Shown piece by piece: positions 18,702 to 25,979 of a DNA stretch of 64,000 nucleotides. Source of the DNA: Streptomyces albiflavescens (GTDB lineage Bacteria; Actinomycetota; Actinomycetes; Streptomycetales; Streptomycetaceae); NCBI RefSeq assembly GCF_014645835.1, contig NZ_BMMM01000025.1, positions 28,516 through 92,515 on the forward strand. Direction: 5' to 3'. Below the pieces are notes generated by a model, which was not told where the DNA came from, did no database searches, and worked only from the letters and a program-made list of their open reading frames with translations. Made by a program: the position numbers and the translations under genes. Every line of letters begins with the position of its first letter. Position 1 is the stretch's first letter.

Positions 18702-20113
18702 GTGCCGAGGCCGACTGCCCCGTACTCGCGGCCGATGCCGCTGGCCTTGAAGCCGCCGAACGGGCCGTCGAAGGCGACGGAGGCGCCATTGATGGTGACG
18801 GTTCCGGTGCGGACGCGGCGGGCGACCGCCAGGGCGTGCTCCTCGTCGGAGGACCAGACACCGCCGGAGAGGCCGTACTCGGAGTCGTTGGCGATACGGA
18901 CGGCGTCGTCCTCGTCGTCGTAGGCGATGACCACCAGGACGGGGCCGAAGATCTCCTCCTGCGCGATGCGCATGGAGTTGTCGACGTCGGCGAAGACCGT
19001 GGGCGTGACGTAGTTGCCCTTCTCCAGGCCCTCGGGGATCTGCGGGCCGCCGGTGACCAGGCGGGCGCCCTCGTCGATGCCGAGCTGAATGTAGTTGCGC
19101 ACCCGCTCCTGCTGGTCGGGACGGATCATCGGGCCGATGAAGGTGTCGGGGTCGCCCGGGTCGCCGACCCTCAGCGACTCCACCAACTCCTTCAGCGCGG
19201 TCACGACCTCCTCGTACCGGCTGCGCGGGGCCAGGAGCCTGGTCTGGGCGATGCACGACTCGCCGTTGTTGAGCAGGGAGCCGAACTTCACGCCCGCGAC
19301 GGCCTTCTCGATGTCGGCGTCGGGGAGGATGATGGCGGCGGACTTGCCGCCCAGTTCCAGGCTGACCCGCTTGAGCTGCTCGCCGGCGATCGCGGCGATG
19401 CGGCGGCCTGCCTGTGTCGAGCCGGTGAAGGCGATCTTGTCGATGTCCTTGTGCGACACCAGGTACTCACTGGTCTCCCGGTCCGCGGGCAGAACGCTGA
19501 TCACGCCCTTGGGCAGGCCCACCTGCTCCAGCAGCTCAGCCAGGAAGCCCATGCTCAGCGAGTTCTCCGGGGACACCTTGAGGACCACGGAGTTGCCGGC
19601 GACCAGGGCGGGGATGACCTTCGAGGTGGCGGAGGAGAAGGGCGAGTTCCAGGGGATCACCGCGGCCACGACGCCGACCGCCTCGCGGCGCACCACGCTG
19701 CGCACCGGGGACGCGGGGTCGGAGGGCACGAGCGTCTCCTCCCAGCCGAACTCCTCCGCCGCCTTCAGGTAGGCGTTCGCCTGCCGGGTCAGGCCGGGCT
19801 GTCCGGCACGGGTGAACCATCCGGCGGAACCGTTCTCCAGCGAGATCAGGTGCGCGATCTTCTCCGCGTTCTCCTCGCGCAGCGCGTTGAACCGCCGCAG
19901 GACCGCGATCCGCTCCGCCGGCGCGGTCAGACGCCACTCGCCCGCCTCGAAGGACACCCGTGCCGCGGCAACCGCGCGGTCGATGTCCGCCGGCTGCGCC
20001 TGCGCGGCACGGCCGACCACCGACCGGTCATGCGGCGAGGCGATGTCGAGCAGCTCAGGGTTGCTCGGCTCGACCCAGGAACCTCCGATGAAAAGCCGGT
20101 CGTAGGTGATCAT
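18671..20113 (-). CDS. NAD(P)-dependent aldehyde dehydrogenase
   Basis: 480 aa, standard ALDH superfamily length. PWNSPF, the Rossmann FTGSTQAGRRIA, catalytic Glu in LELGGKSA and nucleophile Cys in NNGESCIAQTRLL are all present, as is the C-terminal EEIFGPVL. It oxidises an aldehyde to the acid in the cytoplasm; the substrate class is not clear. GAGAGAAAG precedes the ATG at 20113. Its upstream region is divergent from a deleted tetR copy and shares a sequence block with the MFS/tetR intergenic region at 27.6 kb, so it was probably once under a TetR repressor. Confidence 0.95.
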   Translation of the reverse strand: MITYDRLFIGGSWVEPSNPELLDIASPHDRSVVGRAAQAQPADIDRAVAAARVSFEAGEWRLTAPAERIAVLRRFNALREENAEKIAHLISLENGSAGWFTRAGQPGLTRQANAYLKAAEEFGWEETLVPSDPASPVRSVVRREAVGVVAAVIPWNSPFSSATSKVIPALVAGNSVVLKVSPENSLSMGFLAELLEQVGLPKGVISVLPADRETSEYLVSHKDIDKIAFTGSTQAGRRIAAIAGEQLKRVSLELGGKSAAIILPDADIEKAVAGVKFGSLLNNGESCIAQTRLLAPRSRYEEVVTALKELVESLRVGDPGDPDTFIGPMIRPDQQERVRNYIQLGIDEGARLVTGGPQIPEGLEKGNYVTPTVFADVDNSMRIAQEEIFGPVLVVIAYDDEDDAVRIANDSEYGLSGGVWSSDEEHALAVARRVRTGTVTINGASVAFDGPFGGFKASGIGREYGAVGLGTYTEYKTITV

Positions 20114-20176
20114 GTGCTTTCTCTCTTCCGGTGCTTTCGGTTCAGTCCGTTCGGACGCGCCATAAAACAACTGCCA

Positions 20177-20248
20177 CGTCAATGTAGCACTTCTCTTTGT
20201 TAGCTGCACATCAACGTGCTTACAAAGCTTTGATCCTCTACATTGACG
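20177..20248. promoter_or_regulatory. paired inverted sites between aldehyde dehydrogenase and tetR remnant
   Basis: CGTCAATGTAG (20177-20187) and its exact reverse complement CTACATTGACG (20238-20248) face each other 50 bases apart. The TGTAGCACTT portion recurs at 27610-27623 before the intact MFS/tetR pair (13 of 14 bases match), suggesting a common TetR-type operator. Confidence 0.6.
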
Positions 20249-20261
20249 ATACCTTTAAGGG

Positions 20262-20338
20262 GTGAGAGTCGACGCAGTGCGCAACCTGGAAGCCGTCCCG
20301 ACCACCGGAGCACGCCATCGAGGACGCACGACTACGCG
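20262..20338 (+). pseudogene. tetR remnant with internal deletion
   Basis: Seventy-seven bases match the intact tetR gene at 27696-27749 joined directly to 27896-27918, with four transitions. The join falls at an 8-base GAGCACGC present at both ends of the missing 146 bases in the intact gene, so deletion between short direct repeats explains it. The helix-turn-helix is lost. Confidence 0.85.
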
Positions 20339-20572
20339 TCGACCTCACGTTCCCGCAGTCAAATGACGTAGGGCGCCGCGCCTTGGACCGGGAAGTGTGA
20401 GCACTCCTGCGACACACAGGACGCGCCGCGCACCTGGTACCGCTGTCCGCACCTGACCGTCACATGACTGATGTGTCGGATTTCATCACAGGCGAGAGTA
20501 TGTGCCGCCGGTCCCGCTCCCGGAGTGGAACAGTCCCGGACCTGCCGCCCATCCTCATCGAAGTCATCACTC

Positions 20573-20593
20573 GTCACCTGTTTGACGGGTGAC
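20573..20593. promoter_or_regulatory. operator site F (GTCACC-N9-GGTGAC family)
   Basis: Perfect arms with TTGACG in the centre on the plus strand; GAGGGT follows 17 bases later as a weak -10. ATCA and TGAT further extend the dyad. It lies 117 bases before the hydrolase ATG at 20710. Confidence 0.75.
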
Positions 20594-20709
20594 GAATGAT
20601 GTGCGAGGGTCGTCGCGCCAAGAGCCGCGGTGATCTCGTAGCGCCGATGTGAGCGGGCGGTTCCCGGGCACGGGCCGGTCACCGGAAACGTACGACGGAG
20701 GGTTTTCAC

Positions 20710-21768
20710 ATGATCAACAGGCGTACCTTCAGCAAGGCCGTCGGCCTGGGCACCGGCGCGGCCGCGGTCTCGCTGTCCGGCCTGCAGACCAACGCATCCG
20801 CCGCGACCGCCTCGCACAAACCGGACGGCGCTTCCGTTCCCACCATCGCCCCGGGCACCCACACCGAGTTCCGCACGATCAAGCAGGTCAAGGCCGGCCT
20901 CCTCGACATCGGTTACGCCGAGGTCGGCCCCGCCCACGGCCCGGTCGTCATCTGCCTGCACGGCTGGCCCTACGACATCCACAGCTTCGTCGACGTCGCC
21001 CCCCTGCTCGCCGACCTGGGCTACCGCGTCATCGTTCCCTACCTGCGCGGTCACGGCAGCACCCGCTTCCTGTCCCAGAACACCCCCCGCACCGCCGAGC
21101 AGTCCGCCGTCGCGCTGGACATCATCGCTTTGATGGACGCCCTCAAGATCCACAAGGCAGTCCTCGCCGGCTTCGACTGGGGCTCGCGCACCGCCGACAT
21201 CATCTCCGCCCTGTGGCCCGAGCGCGTCAAGGCCCTTGTCTCCACCAGCGGTTACGTCATCACCAACGTCAAGACGCAGCTTGAGCCCGCCCTTCCGGCC
21301 GTCGAGCACAACTGGTGGTACCAGTGGTACTTCGCGACCGAGCGCGGCAAGAAGGCCATGGAGAACGTCGACGAGCGCATCGCCCTGTGCCGCTACGTGT
21401 GGACCCTCGTCTCCCCCAACTGGAACTTCGACGACGCCACCTTCGAGCGCACCGCCCAGGCCTTCAAGAACCCCGACTACGCCGCCATCGTTCTCTACAA
21501 CTACCGGTGGCGCATCGGCCTCATCGAGGGTGAACGCCGCTACGACCGCTACGAGAAGCTGCTCGCGGCCCAGCCTCCCATCCACGTTCCCACGATCACC
21601 CTCGACCCGGCCCTCGACCCCTTCACCCCGGCCGGCGACGGCACCGCCTACCGCGTCCACTTCACTGGCCCGTACCAGCACCGCACCATCGCGAACATCG
21701 GCCACAACCTGCCGCAGGAAGCACCCACCACCTTCGCCCAGGCCGTCGTCGACGCCGACCACCTCTAG
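20710..21768 (+). CDS. Tat-exported epoxide hydrolase/dehalogenase-like protein
   Basis: 352 aa alpha/beta hydrolase. NRRTFSKAVGLG then a hydrophobic run and AxA form a Tat signal. HGWP is the oxyanion-hole motif, and the nucleophile elbow is GFDWGSRT, so the nucleophile is Asp, as in epoxide hydrolases and haloalkane dehalogenases rather than serine esterases. The catalytic His is probably in IGHNLPQEAP near the C-terminus. It acts outside the membrane. Operator site F is upstream, placing it in the proposed stress regulon. Its TAG stop is formed by the CTAG of a MITE-like remnant, so the original 3' end may have been altered. Confidence 0.88.
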   Translation: MINRRTFSKAVGLGTGAAAVSLSGLQTNASAATASHKPDGASVPTIAPGTHTEFRTIKQVKAGLLDIGYAEVGPAHGPVVICLHGWPYDIHSFVDVAPLLADLGYRVIVPYLRGHGSTRFLSQNTPRTAEQSAVALDIIALMDALKIHKAVLAGFDWGSRTADIISALWPERVKALVSTSGYVITNVKTQLEPALPAVEHNWWYQWYFATERGKKAMENVDERIALCRYVWTLVSPNWNFDDATFERTAQAFKNPDYAAIVLYNYRWRIGLIEGERRYDRYEKLLAAQPPIHVPTITLDPALDPFTPAGDGTAYRVHFTGPYQHRTIANIGHNLPQEAPTTFAQAVVDADHL

Positions 21769-21837
21769 GGGGCTTCTGATGGATCTCCGCGGCGTCGCGA
21801 CGCCCGGCACGCCGAGAGCACGCACCGAACGCCGCTC
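21765..21837. mobile_element. MITE-like element, deleted copy
   Basis: Begins CTAGGGGGCTTCTGATGG, identical to the right terminal repeat of the full element at 59886-60123 (reverse orientation), and matches it for ~48 bases. It then continues as the complement of the other element's left arm. The join falls in a 12-base GCGTGCCGGGCG-type repeat carried in both arms, so the interior was lost by recombination; the far terminal repeat is missing. Confidence 0.8.
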
Positions 21838-21848
21838 TGGAGTCCCGG

Positions 21849-22297
21849 ATGAGCGAAGTCCAGCGGAACCGTCTGACCGCCGCCGAGCTGCGTGACATCT
21901 GCCGCTCCGTGATCCGGGCGGGTTTCTCACACATCGATCCGGGCGGGTTTCTCACGCATGGATCCGGGCGGGTTTCTCACGCATCCTCATCGTCAACGGA
22001 CACGGCGGGAACATGACCGCCCTCGACGCCCTCACCACCGAGCTGACCGCAGCGCTGTCGACGTCGATCCCGTCCGCCGGCTACTTCGGCACCGGACGGC
22101 AGGTCGTGCGGGACACCTGGAGACCCAGGACGGCCGTGCCCTTCAACCGGATCACCGAGTCCGGGGTCGCGGGCGACGTCCGGCCGGCGAGCTCGGAGAA
22201 GGGCGAGCGGATGCTCTCCGGCTGCGCGTCGGCGCCGGCGGACATCTTCCCGCGGGACCCGTGGGCGAAGTCCTGTCGGGACCCGTGGGCGAAGTAG
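21849..22297 (+). pseudogene. creatininase-family remnant broken by a tandem repeat
   Basis: The frame from 21849 reads RNRLTAAELRDICRSVIRAGFS, then a stop soon after. The continuing sense is in another frame: ILIVNGHGGN (a creatininase metal-site motif) and TALDALTTELT, ending near 22220. Between them a 25-base unit is present three times; with one unit the reading joins perfectly. The 5' third is missing, cut near the MITE remnant, and the 3' end is replaced by unrelated sequence with a 19-base direct repeat (22253-22271, 22277-22295). Confidence 0.8.
21911..21985. repeat. 25-base tandem repeat, three copies
   Basis: Copies start at 21911, 21936 and 21961 with GATCCGGGCGGGTTTCTC and differ only in the last few bases. 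Two extra units add 50 bases and shift the creatininase frame; three extra would keep it. Confidence 0.95.
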
Positions 22298-22325
22298 GGC
22301 GACGGTCCCTGCCGACGGGGTGACG

Positions 22326-22360
22326 CGCGGCCGGGAAGGACATCGCCCTCCCCGGCCGCG
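22326..22360. terminator. terminator of msrA
   Basis: Ten-bp stem CGCGGCCGGG with CCCGGCCGCG around a 15-base loop, eight bases beyond the msrA stop. Confidence 0.7.
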
Positions 22361-22367
22361 TCGGTGT

Positions 22368-22883
22368 TCAGGACTCGCCGCGCCGGGGCAGGCGCCAGTT
22401 CGGGCGCGGGAAATGGCAGGTGTAGCCGTCCGGGTAGCGCTGGAGGTAGTCCTGGTGTTCCGGCTCGGCCTCCCAGAACGGGCCGGCCGGCACCACCTCG
22501 GTCACCACCGGTCCCGGCCACAGCCCGGACGCGTCGACGTCGGCAATGGTGTCCTGCGCGACGCGGCGCTGCTCGTCGTCGAGGTAGAAGATGGCGGAGC
22601 GGTAACTGAGGCCGATGTCATTGCCCTGCCGGTTCCTCGTGGTCGGGTCGTGGATCTGGAAGAAGTACTCCAGGATCGTGCGGTAGTCGGTGACCGCGGG
22701 ATCGAAGGCGATCTCGATCGACTCCGCGTGTTTCCCGTGGTCGCGATAGGTGGCCTCGGGCTTGTCGTCGTCGCCGCTGTAGCCCACCCGGGTGTGCACC
22801 ACACCGGGCAGCGCCCGGATCAGGTCCTGCATGCCCCAGAAACAGCCACCCGCCAGCAGCGCCTTCTCCTCGGCGTCACTCAT
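22368..22883 (-). CDS. msrA: peptide methionine sulfoxide reductase A
   Basis: 171 aa cytoplasmic enzyme that reduces the S-diastereomer of methionine sulfoxide in proteins and free Met(O). Catalytic Cys14 is in the signature GGCFWG; the substrate-pocket Glu/Asp and Tyr residues and DYLQRYPDGYTCHFPRP C-terminal region with a likely resolving Cys are present. No msrB is adjacent. The operator palindrome G lies 109 bases upstream, in the shared region with a divergent exported hydrolase. Confidence 0.97.
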   Translation of the reverse strand: MSDAEEKALLAGGCFWGMQDLIRALPGVVHTRVGYSGDDDKPEATYRDHGKHAESIEIAFDPAVTDYRTILEYFFQIHDPTTRNRQGNDIGLSYRSAIFYLDDEQRRVAQDTIADVDASGLWPGPVVTEVVPAGPFWEAEPEHQDYLQRYPDGYTCHFPRPNWRLPRRGES

Positions 22884-22991
22884 GGCACCTCACCTTTCTG
22901 TCCGCGCGTGTCCGCGCCGGTCCGCATCAATCCGCGCCTGGCCGCGCAGGCTCCAAGCTCGCAGGCAGGCACGGAAGTCCTTACACCTTTC

Positions 22992-23029
22992 GTCACCATC
23001 TTGACAGGTGACGGATCACATGACAAATT
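22992..23029 (+). promoter_or_regulatory. operator site G with strong promoter for the hydrolase
   Basis: GTCACC-N9-GGTGAC at 22992-23012 holds a perfect TTGACA at its centre (23001-23006). After 17 bases comes CAAATT (23024-23029). Transcription would begin near 23036, inside site H. Site G is also 109 bases from the divergent msrA start. Confidence 0.75.
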
Positions 23030-23030
23030 C

Positions 23031-23051
23031 GTCACCAGTCAGGGCGGTGAC
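23031..23051. promoter_or_regulatory. operator site H, at the inferred hydrolase transcription start
   Basis: Perfect GTCACC and GGTGAC arms. It is 39 bases centre-to-centre from site G, like the 42 bases between D and E at ohr. Confidence 0.75.
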
Positions 23052-23110
23052 GAAGCCCGGCAAGGCCGGACCGCCTCATGTACCGAGAAAATGTCTGAGA
23101 GGGGTTAGTC

Positions 23111-23971
23111 GTGGTGAGCATCAAGGGTGGACGCAAGCGGCTGGTGACGGGTGTGGTCTCGACGGTCACCGCGGGCCTCGCGTTCGGCGCGTTCGCCCTC
23201 AGCGGCACGGCCAACGGCGCGACCGAGACCGCCGGGGCCGCCGACGCCGGCAGACACGCAAAGCCGACGATCGTCCTGGAGCACGGCGCCTTCGCCGACG
23301 GCTCCAGCTGGAACAGTGTCATCGCGGACCTGCGCGCCGACGGCTCCCCCGTCGTCGCCGCCGCCAACCCGCTGCGCGGCCCGGCCTCCGACGCCGCCGC
23401 CCTGCGCACGGTCCTCGACCACGTCAAGGGCCCGAAGATCCTCGTCGGCCACTCCTACGGCGGCAATGTCATCAGCCAGGCCGCCGCCGACGCCCCCGAG
23501 GTCAAGGCCCTGGTCTACGTCGCCGCCTTCCTGCCCGCTCCCGGCGAGAGCGCCCTGGAGCTCACCAACAAGTACCCGGGCTCCACCCTCCCCGACGCCC
23601 TCGACCCGGTCACCTACAAGCAGGCCGACGGCTCCACGGCCACCGACCTGTACATCCAGCAGGACAAGTTCCGCCACCAGTTCGCCGCCGACGTCCCCGC
23701 GCAGCAGGCCGCCCTCATGGCCGCCGAACAGCGTCCCATCGCCCAGGCCGCCCTGGAGGAGAAGGCCACCACCCCGGCCTGGAAGACCAAGCCCAGCTGG
23801 GACATCGTCACCACCCGCGACCTCAACATCCCCGCCGCCGTCCAGCGCTTCATGGCCATGCGCGCCCACGCGCACACCACCGAGGTCGCCGCCTCCCACT
23901 CGGTCGCCGTCTCCCACCCCCACCTGGTGGCCGACGTGATCGAGCGGGCCGCCCACGCCACCGTCCGCTGA
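23111..23971 (+). CDS. exported alpha/beta hydrolase
   Basis: 286 aa. A long N-terminal signal (basic GGRKRLVTG then hydrophobic to SGTANGA) is followed by an esterase fold: EHGAFADGSSW oxyanion region, nucleophile Ser in GHSYGG, and catalytic His probably in ASHSVAVSHP. It resembles the small methyl-esterase/hydroxynitrile-lyase group, here secreted. GTG start with GAGAGGGG upstream. It is divergent from msrA over a 227-base region with two palindromes and a strong promoter, and is followed by a clear terminator, so it is a single-gene unit of the proposed regulon. Confidence 0.9.
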   Translation: MVSIKGGRKRLVTGVVSTVTAGLAFGAFALSGTANGATETAGAADAGRHAKPTIVLEHGAFADGSSWNSVIADLRADGSPVVAAANPLRGPASDAAALRTVLDHVKGPKILVGHSYGGNVISQAAADAPEVKALVYVAAFLPAPGESALELTNKYPGSTLPDALDPVTYKQADGSTATDLYIQQDKFRHQFAADVPAQQAALMAAEQRPIAQAALEEKATTPAWKTKPSWDIVTTRDLNIPAAVQRFMAMRAHAHTTEVAASHSVAVSHPHLVADVIERAAHATVR

Positions 23972-23982
23972 CACCCCTCGAA

Positions 23983-24011
23983 GGACGGCGGGACTCGAGG
24001 TCCCGCCGTCC
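23983..24011. terminator. terminator after the exported hydrolase
   Basis: Perfect 12-bp stem GGACGGCGGGAC with a TCGAG loop, 11 bases after the stop. Confidence 0.85.
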
Positions 24012-24059
24012 TCGGGCGACGCCATGGGCATCACCGGCACCTCACAGGCGTGCGGTGCG

Positions 24060-24609
24060 CAGGAGATTGGACGTCATGGCGCTACTCGCCGGCCTCGCGG
24101 CCGAGTACACCGTCGTGCTTCCCCACCTCCCCGGATCGGGGCGCAGTCCGCTGCGCCGCCGGCCTGCTGGAGGCGGATGTCGTGGCCGACCAGGTGGTGG
24201 CCACAGCCCAGAAGGCCGGGCCGAGCGACTTCGTGATCGCCGGGGCCTGGCTCGGCGCGGCCGCCGCCGTCAAGGTAGCCGCCCGCCATCCCGGCCGGGT
24301 CCGCGGCTTGTTCACCTGTCCGGCTTCGCCCGGCCCCGCACCGCGCTGTGGCTCAGCCTGGAGATGTGGGCGTCGTTGCACGCCCGCCGCGACGACAAGC
24401 AGAGCGCCTTCCTGACCTCGCTGTCCTTCTCCGAGGACTACCTGGCCGCCCACACGCCGGAAGCGGCCCAACGCCTGACCACCCCGTTGGTGGCATCCGC
24501 TCCCGGCCCCGTCCACCGCGACGCACTGCGGGTCGCGGTCGGCACCGGCAGCGGGCCGGCACCCGACCGCCTGCTGACCTCCACCGCGGCTCTGCTGCTG
24601 CCCGGCTGA
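24060..24609 (+). pseudogene. decayed alpha/beta hydrolase
   Basis: Three successive frames give parts of one protein: LLAGLAAEYTVVLPHLPGSG; then VADQVVATAQKAG and IAGAWLGAAAAVKVAARHP; then HLSGFARPRTALWLSLEMW to the stop. At least two frameshifts separate them, and the nucleophile position in GAWLGA is Trp rather than Ser. It is followed directly by a regulator fragment. Confidence 0.75.
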
Positions 24610-25400
24610 TATCCGCCCGGACGCCGCTCCTGCTCATCATCGACGACCTGCCGTGGCTGGACCGGGCGACCAACGCCGTGCTCGGCTTCGTGGCCCGGCG
24701 GCTCGTCGGCAGCCGTATCGGCTTTCTCGCGGCCTCCCGTGAGGGCTCCGACAGCTTCTTCGAGTCCAGCGGCCTGACCGAGCGTCGGCTGGAGCCGCTG
24801 GACGACGCGTCGTCGGCCGAGTTGCTCGCCCTCGCGCACCCCGACGTCTCCCCCGCGGTGCGCCGCATCGCGGCCGAGGCGCGTGGCAACCCGCTGGCGC
24901 TGGTGGAGCTGCCGGTGGCGCTCTCCGCCGAGCAGCGCGCGACCCTGGCGGCGATGCCCACCGTGCTGCCCCTGAGCGAGCGGTTGCAGGCCATCTTCGC
25001 CTCGCGCGTGGCCGAGCTGCCCGGCCACAGCCGGGAGTTGCTGCTGATCGCCGCCCTCGACGGCAGCGGTGACCTGGCCTCCGTCGAGGCGGCCGCGGCC
25101 GGCCGGGCCGCCGTCGACGACCTCGCCCCCGCGGAACAGAACCGGCTGGTGACGATCTCGGCCGACAACCGGCGGCTGTCCTTCCGGCATCCGCTGATCG
25201 GCTCCGCGGTGGTGGAGCTGGCGACCGCCTCGGAACGCAGAAGAGCCCATCAGGCACTCGCCGACGCGCTCCGTGACCAACTGGAGCGCCGCGCTTGGCA
25301 CTTGGGAGAGGCAGCCTTGGGCCCGGACGAGACCGTCGCGGGCCTGCTGGAGGAGGCCGCGCGCCACCGGCTGCAGCGCGGGGACAGAGGGGAACCGGAT
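24609..25400 (+). pseudogene. LuxR-family ATPase (LAL) regulator, internal fragment
   Basis: About 260 codons match the middle of the ATPase domain of large LuxR regulators: Walker B LLLIIDDLPWLD, then ARGNPLALVELP and FRHPLIGSAVVE. Walker A at the front and the entire TPR and LuxR helix-turn-helix regions are missing. The intact relative at 28848 shows what was lost. Confidence 0.8.
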
Positions 25401-25888
25401 GCTCGGTGCCTCGGACAGCAATCCTGACATCCACTGGCCGTCGGGCTTCTCGCCCGATCAGACCCACAGCTTCTGTCAGGCACAGGCCGTCGTGCACGCT
25501 CCGCCCGTCACGGCCTTCGCGCTGCTCACCGATGTGGCGCGGTGGCCGGAATGGGTTCCGGGCGTCACCGAGGTTCGGACCGAGCCGCTCGCCCGGACGT
25601 TCGAGGTGTGGTTCCACAGGCACCGCTTCGAGATCTTCGTGGGAGAGCACGTGCCGCACCGTCGGCTCGGCTGGTCGGGCATCGGCGCCGGTGTGCAGCT
25701 GTACCAGGCCTGGCTGCTCACGGCGGTCGCGGGCGGCACCCATGTGGTGCCCGAGAACGTGGTCCGCGGCCCCGCCGCCAAGTCCCTCAACACCTTGTCC
25801 CCCCCTGTGGGCGCAGCGCTTGGACTCCCTGTGGGTCTCCCAGCTCAAGAGGCTCTCGGAGAGCGCCGCGAAGGACGGCGGCGCGTAG
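25399..25888 (+). pseudogene. SRPBCC (polyketide-cyclase-like) protein with a frameshift
   Basis: From an ATG with GAGGGG upstream, ~134 codons read an SRPBCC/START-like ligand-binding fold (HAPPVTAFALLTDVARWPEW, then HRFEIFVGEHVP). At a run of seven C (25799-25805) the frame is lost; one base fewer continues WAQRLDSLWVSQLKRLSESA to a TAG at 25888, giving ~162 aa, a normal family length. Either a recent mutation, a variable homopolymer, or a sequence error. Such proteins bind hydrophobic small molecules. Confidence 0.75.
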
Positions 25889-25979
25889 CCGGTGCCCGGC
25901 GAGCACCGCGGGCGTCCGAAAACGCCGCCGACCGGCACCCGGTGAGGGCGTCGGCCGGTCGAGGGCGTTGTCCGGTGGG

